From Stieleria varia (GTDB lineage: Bacteria; Planctomycetota; Planctomycetia; Pirellulales; Pirellulaceae), in NCBI RefSeq assembly GCF_038443385.1, contig NZ_CP151726.1, positions 8,742,001 to 8,806,000 on the forward strand: DNA of 64,000 nt, read 5' to 3'. Positions 7,032-14,783 of this stretch are shown here, one piece after another. Made by a program: the position numbers and the translations under genes. The notes beneath the pieces were generated by a model. It was not told the DNA's origin. It saw only the letters and a program-made list of their open reading frames with translations, and did no database searches. Position 1 is the stretch's first letter. Each line of letters opens with the position of its first letter.

Positions 7032-7692
7032 CTTCGCGTCGCAGATGATCGTTGAGGCCAGCAGACCAGTGAAACACCAACAAATATAAACCACTTGATA
7101 GCGTCAAAGCAAACGTACCCGCTATCCACATCCTAGACGAATGATCGGAAACCGAGTTGCTATATGGAAAGCCCGGCGACGTGAACGGGAAGGTGATGTT
7201 GAGGGTCAACATGTACGTAAATCCAAGGACGAATCCCGCGACGAGACCACGAATTAGTCGCTGTGGGATGCCAGAAAGCCAGGAATCGTGTTTCGTGCCC
7301 AAGAGAACGCTCGTTGCGCCGCCGAGTATGCAAGGAAAACCAACCATCACAGCAAGAAAGTTCGTGCCGCAAAGAGCGTAGTATGCGAGACCAATTGCGA
7401 GCCCGGCAACGAATCCAAATATCGCCCATAGCGTTGATCGACGTACCCAACCCGCCCACAGCCCAAGAAGTGGCGGGTAAATGAACCCAAGGTTGTTTGC
7501 CAATCTCAAGTCGTGGGTCATGGGTGAGTCTGTGCTCGATGGGATCAATGCCATCGCAGCCAAGAAACTTACGGCTCCCAGAGCAGCGCCAGCGAGAAGT
7601 AGTACCTCGGCTGAAACCGATCGCGGTTCAGATGATGGAACGAGCTCGAATCCTGACGTTGGTGGGGAATATGGATTTGCGTCAGGGTTCAC
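6997..7692 (-). CDS. Cassette gene: polytopic membrane protein with NPYxxP tag
   Basis: 231 residues from the GTG at 7692 (VNPDANPYSPPTSGFEL). An upstream frame to 7833 would cross an IS end, so it is not used. After the NPYSPP tag there are about six hydrophobic segments (LLLAGAALGAVSFLAAMALI, LGFIYPPLLGLWAGWV, LWAIFGFVAGLAIGLAYYAL, FLAVMVGFPCILGGA, IRGLVAGFVLGFTYMLTL, WIAGTFALTLSSGLYLLVF), so it is a multi-pass inner-membrane protein. Family not recognised. Its stop lies within the attC at 6938-7031. Confidence 0.75.
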   Translation of the reverse strand: MNPDANPYSPPTSGFELVPSSEPRSVSAEVLLLAGAALGAVSFLAAMALIPSSTDSPMTHDLRLANNLGFIYPPLLGLWAGWVRRSTLWAIFGFVAGLAIGLAYYALCGTNFLAVMVGFPCILGGATSVLLGTKHDSWLSGIPQRLIRGLVAGFVLGFTYMLTLNITFPFTSPGFPYSNSVSDHSSRMWIAGTFALTLSSGLYLLVFHWSAGLNDHLRREGGEPSDATESG

Positions 7693-7730
7693 GTTGTCGT
7701 CACACTGTATTTGGTCGGCGAACGAATTGC

Positions 7731-7765
7731 GATCTATGCAGGCACAGGACGTGCATGCATAGATC
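7731..7765. repeat. oriIS-type terminal hairpin
   Basis: GATCTATGCAGGCAC pairs with GTGCATGCATAGATC (one mismatch), with a five-base loop, seven bases inside the element end. Identical hairpins occur at 25847-25881 and 30599-30633. In IS91-type elements a subterminal hairpin marks the replication origin end. Confidence 0.7.
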
Positions 7766-7829
7766 GGGCGTTGAGCTTTGTCGGAGGTTGACGTCCCGTA
7801 GGACTTGGATCGGAGCGTCCAATCCACCC

Positions 7830-8147
7830 TCAAAAAGATTCTATCTCAAACGACACTTCCGGTGTCAAACCAGGCAGGTACATCTGGATCGCTTTTGCCG
7901 GTTCCGGTCCCGTTTCCTTTGCGACTTCTACCTGCGTTTCCAGGTACCAGTCGTAATCATCCGAACCGTAATGTGCCGTCCAGAACTCGCGGTGTGACTC
8001 CCGCTGTCGCTCCGCGTACCATTCCGGACACGTCTCACTCTCCCGCCAGAACAACTCCTTCCACGTCGGCTTGGGCGCCTCACACACCAAACTTAGCTCG
8101 ATGCTGTCGCAGCACTTGCACTCTGGCAACGATGGAACAGACTCCAT
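7830..8147 (-). pseudogene. C-terminal fragment of the IS91-like transposase
   Basis: 105 codons (LPECKCCDSIELSLVCEAPKPTWKELFW...) that align with the C-terminus of the complete transposases at 25946 and 30698. The HUH domain is absent. It is a leftover of internal deletion. Confidence 0.85.
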
Positions 8148-8183
8148 CCGGCCTTGTGCCGGTGGTGAATCGACTGACCAGCT

Positions 8184-8391
8184 ACCACGTAGCAGCGTCT
8201 CTCCGAGACGCTACCCCAACGAGCGCAGCGAGCAGTCACGCCGCCATCCACCAATCTCGTTTAACGCCAAGCCGCAGGCGTAATCGAATCCGCTGACACA
8301 ACCGAACCCCATCGCCCAGACCACCAATCTCGTTTAACGCACAGCCGCAGGCGTAGGCGAATCCGCCGACACAACCGAAAACCATCGCCCA
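8184..8391. repeat. Palindromic REP-like repeat and 71-bp tandem duplication
   Basis: 8184-8237 contains GCGTCTCTCCGAGACGC followed by ACGAGCGCAGCGAGCAG; the same unit occurs at 35945 and 36160. 8249-8319 and 8320-8391 are two diverged copies of a unit with CCAATCTCGTTTAACGC and GCCGCAGGCG. These look like genome-wide planctomycete repeats that landed in the IS remnant. No gene. Confidence 0.75.
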
Positions 8392-8673
8392 ACCCATCAG
8401 CATCAGCACAGCAAAGACGCCGTTCATACAACACGACTCCCCCGACCGCGAAGTCGGTCATAGAAGATAGCCGTCAATTGCGCCCAAGCGGCGGGCGTAA
8501 GAAGGTGCGGTGTGCGAATGCAAGAAGAAGCACAATCAACGCTTGAAGTTGGTTGGCAAGGATGCCAACGCCTCCTTTCTCGCAAGGATGCGTACTCCTA
8601 ACTTGCCCCAAAGAACGATCAGCAATCCACTGCCAGACTCATCACCTACTCAACCAACAGAGACCCGATTAAG

Positions 8674-8766
8674 TTCAACGTTACGGGTCACGCGGTCGGC
8701 GCGGTTGATCTTCCATTGTCGAATCGCCCCGACTCGCCGACTCGGGTGCTTCGGCTGGTTCGCCGC
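8674..8766 (-). repeat. attC: attC site next to IS remnant
   Basis: Left core TTCAAC shared with the IS end, inner arms CACGCGGTCGGCG and GCCGACTCGGGTG, right core GGTTCGCCGC. The distal end GTCGGCGAAC at 9379-9388 is complementary. Confidence 0.8.
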
Positions 8767-9070
8767 TCGCTGCTGGCATTGTGCGACCGAACCAATCACT
8801 GCGGTCCGATGCTGCGTGACGCAAGCCGAAAATCGAAGGCAAATCGTCATCGACAGTGAAGACTACGACGTACGGAAACCAATCGACCAACGCGCCACGA
8901 AATTCACCGCCAATCCGTCCAAATGATTCCGGCCGCTCGATTGTCGATTGAATAATCGATCGGACGTTCGCGCGAAAACGATTGCCAAGAGTACGAGCAA
9001 TCGAGTCGTAGTATGCGCACGCGGTCGCTAGGTCTACGGCGAAGAGCGGATGATAGCGTTCAGTCGCCAT
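8681..9070 (-). CDS. Cassette gene: RelE/ParE-family toxin
   Basis: 129 residues. Residues 1-95 (YHPLFAVDLATACAYYDSIARTLGNRFRANVRSIIQSTIERPESFG...VDWFPYVVVFTVDDDLPSIFGLRHAASDRSDW) carry the usual RelE/ParE pattern: two helices, then IxxxPxxFG, then a beta hairpin with FPYVVVF. The family normally ends around there; here the frame continues for about 30 residues through the attC because no stop intervenes. It overlaps the antitoxin gene by 11 bases. Predicted mRNA interferase or gyrase inhibitor; which one cannot be told from sequence. Confidence 0.85.
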   Translation of the reverse strand: MATERYHPLFAVDLATACAYYDSIARTLGNRFRANVRSIIQSTIERPESFGRIGGEFRGALVDWFPYVVVFTVDDDLPSIFGLRHAASDRSDWFGRTMPAASGEPAEAPESASRGDSTMEDQPRRPRDP

Positions 9071-9269
9071 CTACACGCCGCCACACCTCGTCAGCGTCAA
9101 TCGCGATATCAGGATTCGCAAGCAATTCGTCTCGTCTGCGATTCATCTCCGCAAGTTCATCTTCCGGTAACATCAACGGAGCTGAAGCGGCAAGGTCATT
9201 CCAGAGCTGTGTGACGACAGCTAGCTTTTCATCGGGCGGTAACGCGCGAAGTGATTCTTGAAGTGTCAT
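9060..9269 (-). CDS. Cassette gene: TIGR02574-type antitoxin
   Basis: 69 residues: MTLQESLRALPPDEKLAVVTQLWNDLAASAPLMLPEDELAEMNRRRDELLANPDIAIDADEVWRRV. This matches the addiction-module component family TIGR02574: an N-terminal helix, LxxxLWxxL, xxExxELxRRxxEhxxNP, and a terminal WxxV motif. It lies directly upstream of the RelE/ParE toxin with overlap, so the two form an operon. It would bind and silence the toxin and may repress its own promoter. It is read in the array direction. Confidence 0.85.
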   Translation of the reverse strand: MTLQESLRALPPDEKLAVVTQLWNDLAASAPLMLPEDELAEMNRRRDELLANPDIAIDADEVWRRVDGD

Positions 9270-9380
9270 GGATCGATCCTTTCTCGAGGGTACCTCAGTA
9301 TAACATCACCCAGAAAGAGGGAAAGCGACCGCAAATCACGAAGGAAACCAAGCGTTCAGTGTCCGCCAAACGGATTCTGT

Positions 9381-9475
9381 CGGCGAACGGGGCGGTTCAG
9401 CGGGGCCGCGCGAACGACTTACCACTTCTAAAACCTCAACTCGCGGCCTCCGTTGCAACCGATGGTTCGTCGGCC
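9381..9475 (-). repeat. attC: attC site
   Basis: Left core CGGCGAAC, inner arms GCGGGGCCGCG and CGCGGCCTCCG, right arm GTTCGTCGG. The distal end CCGACGAAC at 9908-9916 is its exact complement. Confidence 0.9.
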
Positions 9476-9576
9476 GCTAAAGCGAGTAAGAAGTTGGCCC
9501 CGCCTGTTCGGTTTCCAGATTATATTGCGAAAATCACCCTTTGACCATCGCATTCCACGTTCAGGTTTGCGCACTA

Positions 9577-9894
9577 TCAGATCGAAGCCATAATCCCCTC
9601 GATGAATTTTGCGTTGAAGTAGCCGATCGCGAGGGTCAGCAGGACGAAGATAAACATCCCAAGCCGCGAGCATCTCCGCTTGCTGCGTACCGCCAGCCAC
9701 AACACGACGTTGAAGCTGGCAGGCAAACAAAAGACCATGATGAACCATGTCGGCTGCTCGAAGATCGCAAATGAGTCGACGAATCCGACGAACGCAAATG
9801 CGACAAAATTAAGGACAAAGCATCCAATCGCGTAGACGATGTAGTCATTGACGCTATGTGTTGTCGGTTCGACAAAGTCGTCAGAGAGCGGCAT
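9577..9894 (-). CDS. Cassette gene: small membrane protein
   Basis: 105 residues with three hydrophobic helices: VYAIGCFVLNFVAFAFVGFV, WFIMVFCLPASFNVVLWLAV, and LGMFIFVLLTLAIGYFNAKF. The basic loop SKRRCSR after helix two suggests that loop is cytoplasmic. About 100 bp to its left (9476-9576) hold nothing recognisable. Function unknown. Confidence 0.65.
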   Translation of the reverse strand: MPLSDDFVEPTTHSVNDYIVYAIGCFVLNFVAFAFVGFVDSFAIFEQPTWFIMVFCLPASFNVVLWLAVRSKRRCSRLGMFIFVLLTLAIGYFNAKFIEGIMASI

Positions 9895-9907
9895 CGCTAT
9901 TGTTGAT

Positions 9908-10002
9908 CCGACGAACGTTGCCCGTCAGCGGGCCGGGAAGGTTAGGTATTCAATCGCAAAACGCGGGCAAGCCCGACTCTGTTGCACGGCATGGTTCGCC
10001 GC
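9908..10002 (-). repeat. attC: attC site
   Basis: Left core GACGAAC, inner arms GTCAGCGGGCCGGG and CCCGACTCTGTTGC, right core GGTTCGCCG. The distal end CGGCGAAC at 10543-10550 is complementary. Confidence 0.85.
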
Positions 10003-10033
10003 ATGCGCGGTTGAGAAACACTGGGATCATTCA

Positions 10034-10504
10034 TCATCGTCTGCCGTAGCCCTCGCCGCAAATGTCAGACCAGGACCGTGGCATCTTTTCGTGCCGCAAT
10101 AGTTCGATCTCAGCCTGTACTCGGAGTGATCGAGCACGGAGTACATCATCCGATGAGCAACGTCGTCGCGCATAGCGAGCCACGTAAGACTCCTCTTCAA
10201 GTCGCTTGGAATCGACCGTCGATTTCAATCGTTCCGTTATGGGATTCATGTCGAACGCCTCGCCGTTCTCCGATTCCGTCGCCAAAGCCTCGCGACAGTA
10301 TCGACAGGTCCGATTGAGCAGCCATACGCTCAAACGGATGAAGAAAGTGACACATACAGGGACAAGAAAGAGTGTTACATATAACGCAATTGACTGGGTA
10401 GTGGTCCCAAGAAATCCCGAAACTGCGCCAATGAACACGACCAAGAGTACGCTGCCGGTAGCATAAACGGTTGTGTCAGTGGTGATGTGTTTCGAGTCGA
10501 TCAT
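10034..10504 (-). CDS. Cassette gene: membrane protein with charged cytoplasmic tail
   Basis: 156 residues. Two hydrophobic segments (TGSVLLVVFIGAVSGFL and IALYVTLFLVPVCVTFFI) are followed by NRTCRYCREAL and a long charged helical tail rich in Arg and Glu, likely cytoplasmic and possibly coiled. No family is recognised. The start codon lies about 40 bases from repeat A copy 2. Confidence 0.65.
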   Translation of the reverse strand: MIDSKHITTDTTVYATGSVLLVVFIGAVSGFLGTTTQSIALYVTLFLVPVCVTFFIRLSVWLLNRTCRYCREALATESENGEAFDMNPITERLKSTVDSKRLEEESYVARYARRRCSSDDVLRARSLRVQAEIELLRHEKMPRSWSDICGEGYGRR

Positions 10505-10543
10505 GGTATGGTCGGCAAAACGGTGATTCGGTCAAGGCGTGTC

Positions 10544-10766
10544 GGCGAACGCAGAGATCACCCAGCCGCGGCGGTGGTCTCTTGTGGTACGTAGCGACAA
10601 CACCCGCGGCTTGGGTGCATCGACATTGATCATCGCGGTACAAGGAGCGACGGCCCGAACCAGCGTCGCGCGTTGCCATTGTACCCGGTCAACTCGACCG
10701 TGGGTTAATCGAGATCTCCGCTCCGTCTCTGTCTCCACACTGCACTCGATCACTAGCCGCGCTGAT
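10544..10766 (-). repeat. Non-coding cassette A, copy 2
   Basis: attC part 10544-10640 with left core GGCGAAC and right core TTGATCATCG. The body ends in GCCGCGCTGATC, which complements GATCATCGCGG of its own right arm with one mismatch. No convincing gene. Confidence 0.9.
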
Positions 10767-10855
10767 CGGCAGCGGTAACGGGGCCGCCGCCAAAAAACTA
10801 TGATTTCGGAATCCGAGTCATCGGCGGCACCCGTTCACCGCATGGTTATTTGCCG
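10763..10855 (-). repeat. attC: attC site
   Basis: The left core reads TGATC because cassette A lies to the left. Inner arms GGTAACGGG and CCCGTTCACC, right arm GTTATTTGCCG. The distal end CGGCAAATAAC at 12048-12058 is an exact 11-base complement. Confidence 0.9.
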
Positions 10856-11973
10856 TCGGTCTCCATCAACATCAACGTCAACGCATCAGCAGGCTTGTGC
10901 GCGGTCTTGCAGTTGAAGTACTCGTCAAACTTTAGGTTACCGTCCTGGATCAAGTGATGCAAAGCACGTTCCGTGAAGAAAAGGTCGCAGTACGGCAAGG
11001 CGGCGATTGCATGACGAAAGTCAAACAGATCGTTAGGTTTGTACTTGCGGTTTTTGTCCCATCGTAAAGCTGCGTGCAGTCCTGCCCCGATGCGCAATGA
11101 CGGGAACTGATGCGTCACTTTGTTCAGTCGAAACGCGTGATAAATCATATTTGCAAGCATCTGACCGCTAGACATGTCCTGCTGTTCTGCTTCCGTGAGC
11201 GCATTGCCGGTGTCTCGCTTATAGATGTACTGGAATAGGTCGCAGAAGGTTTCGTTGTGGACGTCTAGAATTCCTTGGACTTCGGAAAGGAACACGCCCT
11301 TGAACGAGGAGTGTTCGTCAATATGAGCGAACTTGCCGGCATTGAGATTACCGGAAATGTCTTCGAACGGTGATTTCTTCGCCGCAGCTTTGTCGGGCCC
11401 CATCACATTTAGCATATCTTCGAGGCCCAAAGTCCACATGTGGTCGGCGAAGGACTTTTGCATCGCCATGTTAATGTCATCCGGCATTTCGTAGCAGTCA
11501 GGAGTCACGAAGCCGAGGACGTATGCTGTCTTTGTCCACACGAGTTCATTCAAATCGTGAACTGCGTTTTGTGATTTGCGGGAAGACTCAACGAAATGAA
11601 AGACCTCCAGTTCGATGCGCTGCATGATAGGGAGCATGCAAACTCCGAGGGACAGGTCGTCAATTAGGCGAGCAGTCGCCATTAGTGTCTGCTCGTCATC
11701 CTGCTTCATCACCTCGAAGTAGATGTCCGCATTCAGTGGACAAATCAACGATCCGTCGGCGACGCGAGTTTCGACAACACGGAGAAGCTTCTTGGTGTCA
11801 GAGCAATTCGAGCGACCTAGGCGAACATCTCGAAGCAGAGCCCAGTACTTTGTATCGAGATACAGTTTTGTCCGTCCGCTGATTTCATGTGCCAGCGCGA
11901 TCCTTTTGCGCCGGACGTACGTCGAGACATCAATTTCGGGTTGGGTGAGGTGCTCGATGATAGAAGGCGACAT
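10846..11973 (-). CDS. Cassette gene: PIN-like nuclease candidate
   Basis: 375 residues from the ATG at 11973 (MSPSIIEHLTQPEIDV); the 471-residue frame that starts inside repeat A is rejected. Residues about 35-45 read TKLYLDTKYWALL, a beta strand ending in Asp as in PIN domains. An acidic helix follows (NADIYFEVMKQDDEQTLMATARLIDDL), and near the end DLFDFRHAIAALPYCDLFFTERALHHLI resembles the third and fourth acidic sites of PIN-like RNases (D-x2-H...PYCDLFFTER). It is much longer than VapC toxins and has no antitoxin beside it. Activity is inferred; it is the longest single gene in the array. Confidence 0.65.
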   Translation of the reverse strand: MSPSIIEHLTQPEIDVSTYVRRKRIALAHEISGRTKLYLDTKYWALLRDVRLGRSNCSDTKKLLRVVETRVADGSLICPLNADIYFEVMKQDDEQTLMATARLIDDLSLGVCMLPIMQRIELEVFHFVESSRKSQNAVHDLNELVWTKTAYVLGFVTPDCYEMPDDINMAMQKSFADHMWTLGLEDMLNVMGPDKAAAKKSPFEDISGNLNAGKFAHIDEHSSFKGVFLSEVQGILDVHNETFCDLFQYIYKRDTGNALTEAEQQDMSSGQMLANMIYHAFRLNKVTHQFPSLRIGAGLHAALRWDKNRKYKPNDLFDFRHAIAALPYCDLFFTERALHHLIQDGNLKFDEYFNCKTAHKPADALTLMLMETDGK

Positions 11974-12053
11974 CGGAATCCGTTCACCAAAGGAATTTAG
12001 GGAACCGTTCGAAGCGTAGACACTTGTCGGTTGTTTCAGGTTCGTTGCGGCAA

Positions 12054-12275
12054 ATAACGCAGAGATCACCCAGCCACGGCGGTGGTCTCTTGTGGTACGT
12101 AACGACAACACCCGCGGCTTGGGTGCATCGACATTGATCATCGCGGTACAAGGAGCGACGGCCCGAACCAGCGTCGCTCGTTGCCATTGTACCCCGTCAA
12201 CTCGACCGAGGGGCAATTGAGAACTCCGCTCCGACTCTGCCTCCACACTGCACTCGATCACTAGCCGCGCTGATC
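12054..12275 (-). repeat. Non-coding cassette A, copy 3
   Basis: Left core AATAAC, right core TTGATCATCG, body ending GCGCTGATC. It stands between the PIN-like gene cassette and the next attC. Same organisation as copy 2. Confidence 0.9.
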
Positions 12276-12361
12276 GAATTGCGATAACCGGGTGGCCGCG
12301 GTTGATCTTCCATTTGTAAACGCGCTGTCGGCCACTCCGCGTTCATCGCTTGGTTATGTCA
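12271..12361 (-). repeat. attC: attC site
   Basis: Left core TGATC (end of cassette A), inner arms GGGTGGCCGCGG and GGCCACTCC, right arm GTTATGTCA. The distal end TGACATAAC at 13090-13098 is an exact complement. Confidence 0.9.
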
Positions 12362-13082
12362 CTTCTCTCAATTGACTTGCGAATGCAATTTCACCGAGGC
12401 ACCGTGGCGTGAACTCGACGTCCTCGTGAACCCAGTGGCGGAGTGTCCGCACATTCTCACCGGCGCCTGTCATCTCTTCTACGTTGGCGATACCGCGGTC
12501 TGCACGCTTTGTCCGCTTATAGATGGCAATAACTCTTGCGCTCGATGAAAAAATCAGACGTCGCCTTGGGTGCATGAGCACAACATAGTCAGACTCCCAT
12601 TCTGACTCAGAAGTTGGCATCGTGATGACCGTTGAAAGAACCTTCTTTGTCTCTACGGTTGTCGCGTTTGGTAGCGAATGGCTGCTCGGACTTGGCGCAA
12701 GTGCGTTCCATACGGTTTCGAGTGTGTTGCCCGGTTGGTCCATAATCGCAACCCGGAATTGCGAATCGGACAGGAACAGTGAAGTCGTCTCAAACAAGAA
12801 TCCAACATTCACGGGACGGGTTCGTTGACCAATGAAATGTGCTTCAAGGGCCTCAAGGAGTTGACGCTCCGTATCGGTTACGGGGTCTTTGATCGACTGG
12901 CCAGCACTTGCGCGGACCATCATGCTCTGCTTTAGTTCCTGCACGTCGCTTTCGGTCAGCATTGAAACCGCCGCAGCGAAGAGATCGCCGCCTGACGCAT
13001 CAAGCGCACGTTTGCAATCTGCTAATCCAGCATTCGTCAGCTGACGTAGCCCCTTGAGCTTTATCGGATCAACCATCGGCAT
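12354..13082 (-). CDS. Cassette gene: protein with EF-Ts-like UBA/TS-N domain
   Basis: 242 residues from the ATG at 13082 (MPMVDPIKLKGL; the ATG six bases later is possible). Residues 7-42 (IKLKGLRQLTNAGLADCKRALDASGGDLFAAAVSML) match the N-terminal UBA fold of elongation factor Ts, including the L-x3-TNAGLADCKRAL and GGDL positions. The rest has no EF-Ts core and is unrecognised: a helical linker, then beta-rich segments (VNVGFLFETTSLFLSDSQFRVAI, SDYVVLMHPRRRLIFSSSARVIAIY). In EF-Ts this domain binds EF-Tu, so an interaction with EF-Tu or another ribosome-related partner is a testable guess. Confidence 0.7.
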   Translation of the reverse strand: MPMVDPIKLKGLRQLTNAGLADCKRALDASGGDLFAAAVSMLTESDVQELKQSMMVRASAGQSIKDPVTDTERQLLEALEAHFIGQRTRPVNVGFLFETTSLFLSDSQFRVAIMDQPGNTLETVWNALAPSPSSHSLPNATTVETKKVLSTVITMPTSESEWESDYVVLMHPRRRLIFSSSARVIAIYKRTKRADRGIANVEEMTGAGENVRTLRHWVHEDVEFTPRCLGEIAFASQLREVT

Positions 13083-13093
13083 CCTGTTTTGAC

Positions 13094-13316
13094 ATAACGC
13101 AGAAATCACCCAGCCGCGGCGGTGGTCTCTTGTGGTGCGTAACGACGACACCCGCGGCTTGGGTGCATCGACATTGATCATCGCGGTACAAGGAGCGACG
13201 GTTGGGAAGCATCGCCGCCCGTTGCCATTGTACCGGTTGAACTCGGCCGTGGGCAATTCGATCACTCAGATCAGTTCCTGCGTCTACTTTGCACTCGATC
13301 GCTAGCCGCGCTGATC
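13094..13316 (-). repeat. Non-coding cassette A, copy 4
   Basis: Left core CATAAC, right core TTGATCATCG, distal end GCGCTGATC. It forms a direct tandem with copy 5; the two differ at only a few bases by eye. Confidence 0.9.
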
Positions 13317-13535
13317 GGCAGAGATCACCCAGCCGCGGCGGTGGTCTCTTGTGGTACGTAACGACGACACCCGCGGCTTGGGTGCATCGACATTGATCAT
13401 CGCGGTACAAGGAGCGACGGTTGGGAAGCATCGCCGCCCGTTGCCATTGTACCGGTTGAACTCGGCCGTGGGCAATTCGATCACTCTGATCAGTTCCTGC
13501 CTCCACTCTGCACTCGATCGCTAGCCGCGCTGATC
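13313..13535 (-). repeat. Non-coding cassette A, copy 5 (tandem)
   Basis: Directly joined to copy 4 through GATCGGCAGAG. Here both the left junction and the distal end have GATC, so the A-A junction lacks the GAAC core altogether. Confidence 0.9.
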
Positions 13536-13621
13536 GGTACCCGTCACCGGGCCGGGAAAGTTGATTGTCCATTTGTGAAACCGCGCAAGCCCGGCTCCGG
13601 TGCACGGGCTGGTTCCCCGCC
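13531..13621 (-). repeat. attC: attC site
   Basis: Left core TGATC from cassette A, inner arms GTCACCGGGCCGGG and CCCGGCTCCGGTGC, right arm GTTCCCCGCC. The distal end GTCGGGGAAC at 14085-14094 is complementary. Confidence 0.9.
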
Positions 13622-13736
13622 ATGGTAGCGGAGTTAACGTCAGCCACCCTGATTGACGTCAAACAAATCATATCGAGCACGATGACGGACAGCAAACTCG
13701 ATCGGAGCTACGACCCCGCGCAACAATCCGGTTGCG

Positions 13737-14057
13737 TTAGCGTTCGTGGAAATGCGTGAAGGCCGCGGCTTCAAGTTCGCCGTCACCGGAAATTGCGTCG
13801 CCGGTCTCGTCGCGTAGGTCATACGGTTGTTGGATCCCGCCAAGCGCGGCACCACCATCAATTGCAACGAGCAAGGTGTACATCGCATCCGTTAATACAC
13901 CATCCACCAGTGTGCGAAGGTCAACCATTTGTTTCGGATCAAGGTTCAGGGCATCAACCATGTTGGCGACAGCAGCATCTGACGATGCGTCAAAGTACGA
14001 GCTGAGAATCGCATCTTTTTCTGCCCTGCATAGCATCGCGAATTCGTCAGCGTTCAT
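13737..14057 (-). CDS. Cassette gene: small acidic helical protein
   Basis: 106 residues: MNADEFAMLCRAEKDAILSSYFDASSDAAVANMVDALNLDPKQMVDLRTLVDGVLTDAMYTLLVAIDGGAALGGIQQPYDLRDETGDAISGDGELEAAAFTHFHER. Mostly helical and acidic with no signal or membrane segment. The middle (VDLRTLVDGVLTDAMYTLLVAIDGGAALGG) is reminiscent of immunity-type proteins that end in YxLxDExG, but I do not assign a family. 13622-13736 holds nothing obvious. Confidence 0.65.
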   Translation of the reverse strand: MNADEFAMLCRAEKDAILSSYFDASSDAAVANMVDALNLDPKQMVDLRTLVDGVLTDAMYTLLVAIDGGAALGGIQQPYDLRDETGDAISGDGELEAAAFTHFHER

Positions 14058-14084
14058 GTTCGTATTTGAGCTGCAATTGATTCA

Positions 14085-14180
14085 GTCGGGGAACGGTACG
14101 GATCACGTGGTCGCCGCAAACGACTGACCACTTCAATAAACTCAACTCGGCGACTCACGTGCATCCGCTGGTTCGTCAGG
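14085..14180 (-). repeat. attC: attC site
   Basis: Left core GGGGAAC, inner arms ATCACGTGGTCGCCG and CGGCGACTCACGTGC, right core GGTTCGTCAGG. The distal end GGACGAAC at 14783-14790 is largely complementary. Confidence 0.85.
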
Positions 14181-14754
14181 TTTCTTCCGACTCGGTACCC
14201 ACACCCATGTAGCCTGCAGCACACGGAAGAATGACGCGTGATTGCTGTTTGGCGACCGCGAGCTTGCGGATTTGCCGATTGAGTCTACGAGAAAACGAAT
14301 TGACAGCGGTCCAGTCCCAGTCTGCTGGATTACCCATCCGATTATAGGTCTCGGCCCACTTGTTGGCACGTGTTTCCGAGTTGTGATTGGAATGGGAGTT
14401 TGCCAGACGTCCGTTCCGAGGCGATTGGAGGTACAATTGAATAAGTCCCCAGCCTTCACAGCAGTAACGGGTGGTTGCACCGTTACATTTCTTCGGGTTC
14501 AGTTCTATGTGTTGAATGTTGATGTTGCCCTTTGCCTCTTCGGCGTAGATTTGAAAATGCAGCGATCCAGTTGGCAGCAACGACCAATCCGTGATTGCGT
14601 AATGCCGTTCGATGTGGGCCACGGACGTGAATTCCTCCAGTTCGCAGTCAAACTCAGAGTACAGTTCGAAGACCCGGCACGGCATCGATTCGAACAGGTA
14701 CGCGAGAATCTGCGTGTGATCTTCGGCGTGAGAATAGAAATCGCAGTTGGGCAC
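14176..14754 (-). CDS. Cassette gene: unknown soluble protein
   Basis: 192 residues from the ATG at 14754. No signal peptide or membrane helix. The N-terminal region (MPNCDFYSHAEDHTQILAYLFESMPCRVFELYSEFDCELEEFTS) is rich in aromatic and acidic residues; the middle contains GSLHFQIYAEEAKGNINIQHIELNPKKCNGATTRYCCEGWGLIQLYLQS, mostly beta. The C-terminal part is basic (NSFSRRLNRQIRKLAVAKQ). No recognised family. The final residues overlap the attC. Confidence 0.7.
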   Translation of the reverse strand: MPNCDFYSHAEDHTQILAYLFESMPCRVFELYSEFDCELEEFTSVAHIERHYAITDWSLLPTGSLHFQIYAEEAKGNINIQHIELNPKKCNGATTRYCCEGWGLIQLYLQSPRNGRLANSHSNHNSETRANKWAETYNRMGNPADWDWTAVNSFSRRLNRQIRKLAVAKQQSRVILPCAAGYMGVGTESEET

Positions 14755-14783
14755 GAGGACCGTTCTTTGTGGTTGCTTCTATG

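Larger units (their letters stand above)
7724..8679 (-). mobile_element. Deleted IS91-like element (remnant copy)
   Basis: Both ends match the two full copies at 25840 and 30592. The left (oriIS) end follows GAAC of an attC core and contains the hairpin at 7731-7765; the right end closes with CGATTAAGTTCAAC. Only the last about 105 codons of the transposase remain. The interior is replaced by short palindromic repeats (8184-8391). It is not expected to move by itself. Confidence 0.8.

Noticed and set aside
10846..12261. A 471-residue reading frame extending the PIN-like gene to the right
   Set aside because: Its first about 95 codons lie in cassette A and its attC, which are repeated elsewhere without this gene. 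The ATG at 11973 gives the natural start.
12622..12828. Plus-strand frames inside cassette genes
   Set aside because: They are antisense shadows of well-supported minus-strand genes.
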